Under the pieces are notes generated by a model that made no database searches, had not been told where the DNA came from, and saw nothing but the letters and a program-made list of their open reading frames with translations. From Silurus meridionalis (taxonomy: Eukaryota > Chordata > Actinopteri > Siluriformes > Siluridae): 64,000 nucleotides of DNA. Numbering within the stretch: position 1 is the stretch's first letter; every line of letters starts with the position of its first letter. Positions 25,701-39,145 of the stretch are shown here, in pieces. Both the position numbers and the translations under genes were made by a program. The stretch spans positions 6,533,501-6,597,500 of the forward strand of contig NC_060898.1 in assembly GCF_014805685.1 (NCBI RefSeq), written 5' to 3'.

Positions 25701-28700
25701 ATGCATGCATCCAGTGTTTACACAACTATTTCTATTCTAAATTTTTATTGTAAGATATATTGCAAAGATTGGAAGTACTAAAAGGGGGTTAGGGTTAGGG
25801 GATAATGTTTAAAATAATCAAAAATATGTTCAAAGGACTTGTTTTCCCATGCAAACATTGGTGTTTTTGAGTCTACACTACTTGTATGCTTAAATAGCTG
25901 AAACTAGTGTATACACTGGATGATTGCATGTTGTCAACTCTTAACTTTCCATTATGGTGCTACTTAAAAACCTAAAATAATGATGTTTGCGCATATGTCA
26001 GTATTAATATCATGCTGGTCCACCAAAATTCATGGTTACAATCCTTATTTTTACTCATGTTGTTAGGTTTTTATGTTGTCAGAGCCAGCAAATGACAGCA
26101 TAATTTCATAGATGAAACCACAAGAGCTTCCATTTTGTACCATTTTCTTCATTAAGACTTCAAAAAGACTGTCAGTAAGCAAATGGGTGTTTCAGTGCAT
26201 GTGTGCGTGTCAGAGAAAGAGATAGTTCTCTGGGGATCCGCTAGTTCATAATGTACAGGATATAATTATGTATATTTCCTATGCCATCATAATCTCACTT
26301 GCCAATCTCTTCATTTTCTTTTCCTTTACTTTGTTTGTTAGTGAACGGAGGTTGGTCGTTATGGTCCGATTGGTCGAGCTGTAGTGTGCAGTGTGGGCGG
26401 GGTTTTATGAAACGCACACGCATGTGCACCAATCCAGCACCGCTGAATGGAGGAGCATTCTGTGAAGGTGTTTCAGTGCAGAAGACCAGCTGCTCCTCAC
26501 CATGTCCAGGTAAGCTGTGATGTCACTGTGTGTTTTACTGTGTGTGTATTGCCATCCAAAATATAATCCTCACATAACTATTGCCTATCTCTGCTTATTC
26601 TTCTGTCTGTGTAGACAAACATAAACAGACATTAAGCAGCAGATAGGCAGAATTATTGTTTGAATAAATTGTAGGAAAAACAGTTAGAGCAATGAATTTC
26701 TAGTTCAGCCGCGCACTGATTGGCTCTTTCGATCTTGGAGCCAAACCTATCAGACGTACTTCTCCACCTACATAACTCTTTATTGTCATAACCTATTTGG
26801 GCACCATCTATACATTAGCTACACATGTATGGATGTGGTTTCAAAAAGTTTTGAGACTAGCTCTGTCTAAATTAAGTCACTTTCACCGGATGTCCTCTTT
26901 TACACTCTTTAAAACTTGGCAGTATTGATGGTCTGGCCCCTGAGGGTAAATTGTTGATGCACAATTCAGCAAAAATTAAAAAAAAGATGATGTGCATGCA
27001 TGCGGTCGAGCTGCGGACCTGCCTCGCCTTTTTTTCGGTCATGGGGATGACGGACTTTTCCGTTGTGAAGACTGTTGCTTCATCTCAGGGCAGAATTGTT
27101 CTAAATTGCTGACTGTCCATAATGAAATCGCAGATGTGGTAATGCACATGGTCAGAATAGCTCCAGTTGCACAGCTTTCCCAATGTACGCAGGACGATAT
27201 CTTTTAACACATTGACTTATGAAGGTCGGTGCTCCCTGTGACTGTGCGTGCAGCAAAACGAGAATTTTTTTTTTATATACCACCCCTCATTATTTTCGAT
27301 CCACACTTTACCTCCACAGTACTATCTGTGTGGATCTGTTATGGAAGTCACTCTTACACCTTTTGCAGCAGCAGCATGGTTCTTAGCATCGTTATTTTTA
27401 GACGTGTTTAATGTCATTTTAGGACATGCTCAGCAGTAGCCGCGTAGCAAATTTAGTCTATACCTACACTCTATTCCTATAAGTTAAATCTTGCTGTCTT
27501 CTTTCTCATAGTCATTCTGGCTGAAATAGTATAAAAATGCCCATGTAATGTGGCTAATCACGGAAAGCTGGCTGTGTGACGATTTGAACCACATCCAGGA
27601 AACACACACATTAAATTACATTTATCTCATTAATTAATAATCTCATTCATTCGTCCCAGTTGTCTGACGTGATCGTTCTCTCATGTGTTTTGTTCAGTTG
27701 ACCAATGTCTCATTGATCTCTCGATATTACTTAGTGCTTGTGAAGGTGTAAATTGACTTTAGTAAAGTCATTTTTTTTGTGGTATGGGTTGTGACAATAA
27801 GTTCATCATAATTAAGTCCTACATCATTAAATCATTCATAGAAATGAAATAATGATTTATCAGCTGGGAGTAAAGAAATAAATATGTAAATGAGATGTTA
27901 ATCTATGAAAAAGTGTTTGGAGGTCTGAATTAAAATGACTGATGTTTGTGTAAGTAATAATGGAGGCTTGTGTGTGTTGTGTTGTGTTGTGTAGTGGATG
28001 GTGGCTGGTCCGGGTGGTCTCTCTGGTCTGTGTGCGGTTCAGAATGTGAACGCTGGCGAGCTAGAGAGTGTGTAAACCCAGAACCCAAACATGGAGGTGA
28101 AATGTGTGATGGAAGTGCACTGGACACTGAGAACTGCACTGGCGATCTGTGTTCTCAAGGTGAGATAGCTTCAGTTTCCTCCACATTGTATTTCAGGGCC
28201 ATAGATATTGAGGGGATATGGCAACATGACCTCTTTCCAAGAATTTTAATGTCAACAATAACCAGTTATGCACCACTATGTACACTGTATACACATAAGT
28301 ATTGAGATACAGTCATTCCAGTCATATGTGTTTTTACCAAAAAAAACTAAAACCACAAATTTGGAGGTACACAAATTCACAGGATGTCTTTGGATGATGT
28401 AATATTATATTTTTCCTTCACTTGAAGGTATGGTTTAAGTGAAGCTTAATAGAGCTGACTGCACCCCAGCCACCTAACTAACACCCTTGTGGTTGAATGA
28501 GCACAAATCTCCACAATCACATTTAGAAATCTAGTGGAACATCTGCCCAGAAGAGTGGAGGTTACTATTACAGAAATTTGAAGACTAAATGTGAAATGAG
28601 ACGTTCAAAAAGCACATATGAATATTATGGTCAGGTGTCCATAAACTTTAGTCCATAAAGTGTATATTGTTAGAATGACAAGAAGTGTTGAGATGCCTCA

Positions 28701-29461
28701 TTAAATCAAAGAAGGCATGGCTTTATTGTTCAGAAGCTATGAACACAGCACTCCAGTTTAAATAATGAAAGAGTGGGATGTAAAATGTAAACTCGGTAGC
28801 TAATGTTTAATATTTTTACTAAATATACCTGATTATATCTGATTCTGTAATATCTTAATTAAAAAGAAAACCAATTGTACATTGTAAATGTTTAAACTGT
28901 TTGTCGTATTTAATCAGTGTGTCTGTAAAACAGGATTTCACGTTCTAAATAACACTTTAAATATTAATCCGGTGTGTGTGTGTATGTGTGTGTGTGTCTG
29001 CAGATAAAAAGCTTCTGCATGATTTGAAGGTTCCTCAAGGTAAGACTTCGTTTTAAAACATTGTTAATAAAGACACGATGCAAGTGCATGAACTCAATAT
29101 GCTGGTTTATGCTTGTTAAATTAAAAAGTTCAACTTTCTACCAAGGGTCAGAACAAAACAAAATTATAAATACATTAAACATGAGTAGTAGAGCAGAGAA
29201 CAAGCTCGTGATGTGTCTCAATCAGCTCCCAAGCTCCCTATGACAGTATTTTGTGTACACAGGTTCAGGCACTGGTAAGGACCCTGGCTCACCTCCCACT
29301 GGGACACTAATGATTCAGTTACATGTCTATGTATTCGAGTTAGAAAGTGCCACCACTGGTATTTATCAACAACAGGATGCAGCTTCTATTAGTCACTGTA
29401 AAACCCAAACATAGAATATTTAGGTTTTCTATGACAGACATTTTTCTTACGGTACATCATC

Positions 29462-29492
<31 letters not shown>

Positions 29493-30574
29493 TATTAACC
29501 ATCATTTTACTATCACCAACATTAGTAATCATTTGAGATCTAACAAGCTGCTTATCATATGAGCTGAAAGCTTTCAAAAAATATGACGTCATTTCCAATA
29601 ATGTTTTTGTGGCGCATTGTGGGATTGTTTTTATGGAGCGAACGTACCAGTGCACTGGAAGGATTTCAAGATTGAAACAGCTCTTAAATCGTTCGACTCC
29701 CTAATGAGTTCCCTGACTACTGAACTAGAAACCAACTGGGCTGTAACATTTGTACCTCTATAGTGGGACAGGAAACGATTATTTATACAAGAATACGATT
29801 TTGCAAGGAGGAACAGAAACACATCTTATCAAGGTCAAACATAGAATAGGTGAACACATTAGAGTGAATAACCAATGAGAGAACAGAGGCAGAGATAAAA
29901 GCAAAATTTGTTGATTAATGTATTTTTAATAATAATTTGGTAATTTGTTAAGATGCAAAATTATGTGTTACTAGACTTTTGAGAGGAAAAAATAAATAAA
30001 AGCATTTTTCAAGTTCATTTTCAAGTTCTGAAATTTTACTGATGGGAAAATCCTGTTGCAAGCTTTTTGTAGGAGAACATTTCAGAACAGTTTGCATGCC
30101 AGACTAAGCCCACACAAGTAAATACAAATATATGGATCATGTGAACACACTTGCCAGATATAGAAGAGTTTAAAAGATAAAATTAGAGAAAAACACACCA
30201 GCATTTTCAGTTGCTCAATTTAGGCAACCATGACTTTTCTAGCTCAGCCTTTATTTTTTTTTTATTTATTAGCTTCCTTTTAAAACAGCGAACAAATTTC
30301 ACCTATTCAGCAAGAAAAATGGTAAAACTACAACAGGACTGAAGGTTTCAGGTTAGACTGTGGTGTATTGAACACTTACTTCTATTTGCTCTCTTTTCTT
30401 CTTTTCTTTTGATGTAATCAGACTTATTTCATGTTTCATTTCAGAGAAATATTTTGTCAGTTTGAACCGAACACCCCTGACAGAACTACTAATGATACTT
30501 TCGAAACTGGAAAACAATTACAATGGCAACAGTATTGCAGCAATCACTAATCAATCAGTAATCAATCAATATTT

Positions 30575-30655
<81 letters not shown>

Positions 30656-31581
30656 TTATTAGCGGAGCCAGAGGTCAACAATGATGTGGCTCTATACTCA
30701 GGCCTGGCAGGCGGTGCAGTCGCCGTGGTGATGCTGATCATCGTTGTGACCCTCTACAGGCGGAGCCACAGCGAGTGCGGCGTTGATGCTATCGATGCTT
30801 CTGTGCTCACTGGAGGATTCCAGTCCTTCAGCTTTAAGAGCAATGCACAGGGTGAGACCATGTCTTAACAATTTTGTTCTTCTGATGATTTTACTGATTA
30901 ATTATTGAATAAGTAATTTATGGAGAATTTTGTCTAACATTTAAGCTACAATAAATTACAAGAAAGTATTATTTTTGGAAAAATGCTGCGTTGTTTTGTT
31001 AACTTACAAGTTAAGGTAAGTAGCAATGACACCAGTGGAATAATAGCGAACCTAGAGGTTATAAAAAGTGTAGCTCCGTGTCGATATTTTTGGCAGATCT
31101 TGAGAATTGGAAGATCTTGAGTGGTCTGATACAGAGCTCTGACCTCAAAACTGGGAGCAGTTGGAATGCTGACTGCACCCCAGGCCTCTTCACCATACGT
31201 TAGTGTCTCCATAAGCAACCTCCAAAATCTAGTGAAACATCATCCCAGGAGATTGAAGGTTATTATAACAGCAAATTAGGATTTAAAAGGAATGGGATGT
31301 TCAAAAAGAAAAGAAAATATTAATTTTATGGTTAGATGTCTACAAACTTTTGTCCATTTAGTGTATATTGTATTGTGTTTACTTTCACACTGCTAAAAGC
31401 TTCATTAATGAAAAAAATATTCAGCATGTAGTCAAATTTATTGAGTATTTATTTAGTTATTATTAGGTTACAATAAACCTTTAAATAGGAACGTATTTCC
31501 TCATTTTTAAATATATGGTTTAATATAAATGATAATTGTTCCCCAATGGACAGAAACAACAGAAACCTAGAAACAAAGAAA

Positions 31582-31622
<41 letters not shown>

Positions 31623-31701
31623 CTGTAGTAAACACACACAGTAGGAGGCTATGATGGAGATGGAGTTCTGTAATGTAGCTTCTTTACTGTAGGAGCAGAG
31701 C

Positions 31702-31761
<60 letters not shown>

Positions 31762-31827
31762 CAGACACACACTTAAAATCCACTATCATGCACAAAACAC
31801 TACTAAACTTTACTGCACACATCTGCC

Positions 31828-31858
<31 letters not shown>

Positions 31859-33970
31859 TAAACTTGCCATCATTATACGCACACACACTTCTATATTCTG
31901 CCACCTGCTCTACTAAAATGTCCGTATTGCCATCACGCAGCTGCACCATGAATCTCTACCACCAAATAAACTACACTTTACTTCCATCAGATGCTTTATT
32001 ACACAGACACAGAAATACATACCCCATTAAATCCCTATGCCAGCACCTCCTATTCCCAGTTACACACTTCATCAAACCATTAAACTCTACTGCTTTGTAC
32101 GTGTGTCTTACTACTATTCTGAGAGCCATCCACTGACTTAATACTCACCCTACACCTCACCCTACACTTACATTTTATCATCTACAGCACCTTCCTGCAC
32201 TGAGAATGTCCTAATATACACATTATAGAAACAAAAGTTTGTGGACACCTGTCCATACGATTTGTATTAGTGAAGTGAAATTATTTAGTTCCTTTTATTT
32301 TTTTATCATTTAATCACCCTTATGGTGTAGTCACGTGGGACTCCGTGGGAGTCACGTGACAAAAAAATGAACGACTCGGACCATTGGACTCACGAGATGA
32401 ACTACTCAATTCTGTTTTCTGTGTATTGCACTGCATAGTGTATATGGGAATCACATGACTCGGAAGAGTCTAGAAGAGTCGAGAGGTAAACTCAATTCTG
32501 TTTCCTGTGCATTTCCTATTTCGATTTTGTCACGCTTTCCTCATGTGCATCCTGTAGAAAATGAACGAATCACTGGTTCGTAAACAAATTGTTCGAAAAC
32601 GACCCATCACTAATTTGTATGTGCTTTTGAAACATTCTTCGACATTTAGTATTTGCTCTTGAAATAATCTCTAGTTTTCTGGAAAGAAGGTTCACTAGAT
32701 TTTGAAGTGTGATTGGGGAGATTTTGTTATTCAATCGCAAGGGTAATAGTAAAGTGAGGTCCTGATGTTGGTGAGGTGAGGAGGCCTGGGGTGCAGTCAG
32801 CATTGCAGTTCATCCCAAAAAATTTTTTAACAAGACCAGCAACAATATGCCACTCAAGATCTTTTATTCCAACCCATGTTGGCTTCGTGCACAGGGGACT
32901 GGTCATGCTGGAACAGGATTGGGTCTCCTATTTCAAGTGGCGGGAAACAAAGACATCCAAAGAAAAGTCATTTTAATGTTGGTTGATCATAAAAAAAATA
33001 CTGTATGTGATGCAATACAACCATTGATCTGAGTGTTAAATTAGTGTATTTAAAATTCTTTGTAAAATGTATTACATGACATTGATAATGTATGATGAAT
33101 TAGAGATAAAGTTACAGTAATAAAGTGTAGTTATTCTGTACTACAGTACATTTCATCAAACAGTTAGCAATATTTATCGAACCATCCGTAAAGTGGTGTG
33201 CAAATATTTTTCGCAATCCAAACCGAGCTACAAATTTCAAAAGTTTCAGAATCACTTATCATCCTTGTGCATGTGTTTCCACAAAGAACCACAAACATTC
33301 CTGGCACGAAATGCCATAAAAGGCCAAAAAAACTTACCAATAAAAGACAAATTGAGAACTAAATATGAAAGATCATAACCTAAGGGCAGTATTTGCTTCA
33401 ACATAAAATAATGCAGTGCAGTCATTATAATATGTCAGCTAGCATAGATGCACTACAATGCAGCTAGCATTAATTGCTTTTATATCGGTGTCATTATTTA
33501 TTGTGTGCCATCTTAATTATAGACTTATTTGTCTTAATTTCTGAATTTGTTTTGGATCGCTTTCATCCAAGCTACAATCATTAATATAAAAAGGACTGAG
33601 TTTCACAAATGTGTGTTGAGTGTGTGTGTAATGGAAATAAATGAGCTGTTTAAACTTGACAGCATAATTTGTACATAAACTGAGCGGTAATTCATCGCCT
33701 CAATTAAAGGATTTGAAGCTGATCAATCGGGATTTATAGGTAAATTTGCACAAATTCACTCAGGAGCTCCGGATTTCTGAGTGGCAGATTTTGCGAAGAT
33801 GCAAATGCACTTGCATTTGTCTCACAAATAACAAGAAAAAGAGAAACAAAAATAAAATCATGCGTGAAATATTGTGATGTGTCACACATACCGCACGATG
33901 TGAACCAGATAAGTTCATACGATAATCGGCTCTCTTAGGTTTTGATGGTGGATATGCCTCTCTCTCACAT

Positions 33971-34038
<68 letters not shown>

Positions 34039-36928
34039 TCACTCATGCTAAATATGTCTCTCAGTGTGCGTTGCCAGATTTCTGGCAAAACACTAAAGTG
34101 ACTGGCTGAGAAAATGTAGCTTAGGGATGATTTCTGTGATATTGTTGCTGTAACACCCGAACAATTCTTCAGACATTATTAAGAGAATGAAGAAACGAAT
34201 CTTCCCAGCATTGCTTCCGTCCCTCATACTGATCATAAATAATCTGGTGAAAGAATAAAGGACACAAAAAAAAGGATGTCAGGCTTTTCAAAAAATAAAT
34301 TGAGCCAGTTCTCTATTTGCATGATCACATTTCCAGTTTCCTTTTTTGAGAAAATGCAGGGTTTATTCCCTGGTTAATTTGTTTACTCCCAGTTCACCTA
34401 ATCAACTGTCATTTTGGCCAGGGATGGGGTCAAGATATGGAGTGGTTATTTCATAAACGAGAGCCTTGCTGATGTCTAGATCTTGACTGATGTGTCACAG
34501 GAGTTCCCTTTTCAAGTGACACATCAGTAAATGTCTAGCAAACTTACACTGTATTGCCAAAGGTGTTGAGACATCTGACATTTCCATCCATATCTGACTC
34601 TTCACCAAACTCTGGGGTCCTGCTCAAGGGCCCAGCAGTGGCTGTTTGATGGTGCTAGGACTTGAACTCACAACCTTTTTAATCAAATATAACGACATAA
34701 CCATTGAGCTACCATATTCTAGATTTTTATATCACTTGAACTTGGAAAGGCAAAACTGTTCCAGACATTACCCTTGTGCAGAAAGTGAGCTCCATGAAGG
34801 TACGGTTTTAGGAACTTATGGTCAGGTGTCTACAAACGTTTGTACATATGGAGTACTTGAATCCTCTAATGAAAAAGGCAGTGAAGGTCATGTAGAAAAG
34901 GTATTTTATACTGAGCAAATTGGAGCAAAATGCAAAGGTTTTCCACATTGAAAGTAAAGAAAGAAAACTAAAACATTTTCTCAGAAAAGATCATTTTATG
35001 AAGTAAAGACTAAACCACTGCATAATGAGGGCGATTATATACAGTGAGGGCTTACAACATTTGGGTGTTTCAGATGGTACATAAATTCATATTTACACCT
35101 CCTTTCAGATATTTAACAGCTATAACCTTCTCAATTCCGCCATCTTCTCAACAGTACAGTTTTTGTTTTACAGGACTCCTCGGTTTTAGGCATATGACTG
35201 GTGTTTGATAACTGATCATATCTTATTAAAAGGATCTGTACAAACCCAGGATAATTTCCATTTTTATGTCAGCTTTTGTACTCTATCCATACATTTCATG
35301 CTTGCATTGTTCCCACAGAATATGAGACCCACTTGTTTTATGGAGCTTGCAAGAACACTTTTTTCTCTCTGACAGGTTTTGACCTAGTCACCCAAAAAGG
35401 CCATTTCCATCAGAAATGGGCTTGAGAAATCCTGTGTCCTGGATATTTTGGCAGAAATATTAATGCAGACATCTACAAAATCTGTCATGCTTTTCAAAGG
35501 GTGGGTTAGGGCTGAGAATATATTGTCTGCGCACACTTATGTTTGTGGATTTTTATATATTATAGAATATAGAAACAATAACATTTAAAAACCCACAATA
35601 ATATAAGCTTGTGATTTTTAATTATATTTAGTACAACTTTTAGAGCTGCAATTATAAAAAATAAATCAACACCAATCACGGTTAAAATGTAATTATGCTG
35701 TGGTATAATTCAACATGATAATTACATTTCAATAATATTACTTTTACAAATATCTTCAGTTATGTGATCACTATATACAGTTGGGTTGTTTCTTCCATGA
35801 TTTGATTCAATGCTGCATTCAGGATACTGTTTTTACAATTCGATTCGATGTGTTTATAAGTTTTGAATGAGAAATAATTACGAATTAAAAGACTTCTTAA
35901 TTTTTTAGTAAAAAATATTGATATTATACAAACTAAATTAAATATTTCATAATACAAAATGTATTGGAGGTTTACCAAATAAAAAACTTATAAAGTCTCC
36001 CTCAAATTTTGCTCGGACAATTAAAATATCTGACCCCGGGGTCATTGAGCTCCAAAGTTGGCTCAAGTGGTGTTTTTAAAGCCTTTTCTCAGGCAGGTTA
36101 GATCACATGGGCATGTTGGTGCCCAGACACTTACAGAAGTATAACTTACTCAGATCATATAGTATTGCAATATTCAACCTTCCCCATACAAAAAATACAT
36201 ATAGATAGTTGCATAAAAGAACAGGTGTACAGATCTTTCTATTGGGTGCTGAGTGTATATTTTAACTCTATAGCATGCTCTGATTGGGCCCTCTGGTGTT
36301 TAAATAGCACAAGTGCAAAAAATGCATAAATAATAGGATTCAGATGTTTTTTTATAAAAAAGAGCTTTTTATGAAGACACAGAATACATGATTTAAAGAA
36401 CCGCAACTTAATTAAAAAAAAAAAACAAGTGTAGATTTTCTTTTAAAATGCCCAACATAATGCTTTGGTTCAAAATTGGCTTGGTTTCTATTTGATGTGT
36501 CGCTGTGCTTGTTGGTAACAGAGATAGTAGCAGTAGTGATATCATGACTGTGTGTCTCTGTCTCAAGATATTTTCACCTTATCACTCTCAATCCTGCTTC
36601 TCTCCAGGTAACCCGTTACTGATGAACCCAGGTCACTCTGTGTCATATTCAAGCCCCATGTGTTTTCCTGACTCGACCGATAAAGAGCTCATTTTCCACC
36701 CGCTACCTGATGTCAAGGTTAAAGTTCACAGCTCCTTCATGATGTCTCTGGGTGTGACAGAAGGAACGACTCATCGCTCAAAAGCTCCACACCTTACATT
36801 TCCCCATGATGGTATGATTGAGGGGAGAAGCAAGGAGTTTCTGATGGCTCCACCCACTAGCATGCCAATACACAAGACCAGTGGGCATTTTGGGCATAAT
36901 GGAGGGCGATTAGTGCTGCCACACACAG

Positions 36929-36994
<66 letters not shown>

Positions 36995-37098
36995 ATCTGT
37001 CTGTCTGTCTATCTGTCTGTCTGTCTATCAAAGTTATAAAAATGTGTGCGCATGTACACGGCTCATGTCTATTACATGTACCAACATATTGGTACAAA

Positions 37099-37155
<57 letters not shown>

Positions 37156-37266
37156 CTGTGCACTGGTTTGCAGGTGTGAGCTTGCTGATTCCTCATGGGG
37201 CAATTCCAGAAGACACTAGCTGGGAGATGTACATGAACATCAATCAGGAAATCACCTGGTAATAAA

Positions 37267-37297
<31 letters not shown>

Positions 37298-37410
37298 GAC
37301 TGCTGGTTTATTGTTTCAATTTAATTATGTTAGCATCTGGTTTGTGTATGTTGTCGGGGCATACTCAAACAAAAGTATCTAGAGCAATCATGTCCGGCAG
37401 TTAGGTAACT

Positions 37411-37455
<45 letters not shown>

Positions 37456-39086
37456 TGTGTGTGTGTCTGAGGAGATCTGTTCATTTATTCATTCATTCAT
37501 TCATTCAGTCAGCTTTAATAACTGCTAGATTCTGGGCAGGATTGTGGTATATCTGAAGCCTGCCCCCAAAAACTCCAGATGAAATGCTGGAATAGATCCT
37601 GAATGAGACCCATTCATTCTCAAGGCATCATGCACACAAACATTGCCACTTATTTACACGTAGGGTCATTAAACATAGCTAATCCTCACACTGCCATGTT
37701 TTGAGTGCTGGAAGGAAAAAAGAAGAGAACATTAAACCTCAATATACATGATGAAGAACATGGCAGGCTTTAAGTCCAGTCTCATGACATTTTTAGAATG
37801 GACGTGTCTCAGACGTATTGGCATGTAAACTTGACGTCTTGATCTTTCTTTGATGCATTTCTGATACAAAACCATTTACATAGAGGAATCATTCTCTTTT
37901 TTAAAACATAGGCTAATGGTTGCTGCATGTAACGCATATTTTTTTTATTGTGGCTCAAAGCGCTGGGTTTTATTCGCAACCCAAGACTACTTATCACCCT
38001 GTAAAAAATACCACAACCACAGTAAAGCATGCTGATGCCTTTATGAAGTTATGGGGACGTTTTCATTACAAAACGCTGGGAAATTTGCCAGGGTTGATCT
38101 CAAGATAAATGGAGTCAAATACAAAGCAATCATAGAATATTATCAGTTTTAGACTTACATTTGTCTACTAATCTAGTCATTTTTTTAGAGTGAGCTAGAT
38201 TTAAATATGAATTAATATATTATTAATGAGTATAGATTAATTGATTTGTTTATCCTCAGTTAGCACATTCATTCTTATCAGGATCATGTGATCTTGTGGC
38301 ACTGGCTGCAAGGGAGACGAAATCCCTCCATCACAGCACTTATAGTAATACAGAATATGTGAAACGCAAAAAGAAACCCAAGCTCAAAATCAAACCTTAA
38401 AGCCTGGAGCTGTGTGATCCACCGCACCACCCTCTATATACGTGTTTCAGGTTTTGTCTTCCTTCATTTTGTCATTATTTAAAGAAAGTCCATAAATCTT
38501 TTCTGATGTGTCAAGACTCTGTACTGAAATCCACCGAGCTGCAATTGACACCCTGACACACCCAGGCGCTTACCCGTCGATCAAAACGTTCCCATTCAGC
38601 AGAGCCGTCATCCATCAGCTGAAGTGACAGGATTGTGAATGATAGACACTTTATTCAGAGAGGAGTATGTTAGTATAAAAGCGAAAGGGGTTATAGAGAG
38701 CAAACGAGGAAAAATGGAAAGAGTTACGAATAGAAAAAAAAGGAGAGGGAGAGAATTTGGCAGGGGAGGAAACAAAGAGCGAATACAAGAGAACTAGGGA
38801 GAGAAAAGGAACCTGGAAAGTGTAAAAGCAGCAGATGGTTTGCATGGCTCTTGAGGCTCGATTGCTTTGCCGGCGAGTTTGTGTAGTAATTATATAATAG
38901 ATTTGCATATTTGCATTCATTACCATAATTTTCACGGTTCATATGCAATAATCAGCCTGATATTGTATACATGCACTCACATAGAGAGAAAGGTGGGGGG
39001 AGGGGGGGTGTGTGTGTAAATATTACCGTTTAGATGTAAACTGATGATCTAAATGATGCGATTATCTCAGGACATATATCTGCATA

Positions 39087-39145
<59 letters not shown>

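Noticed and set aside
36771..37292. Long open frames through the (GT)n region on both strands
   Set aside because: They are made of Cys-Val or Thr-His repeats from dinucleotide arrays. The real coding part is only 36608-36928 and 37174-37258 on the + strand.
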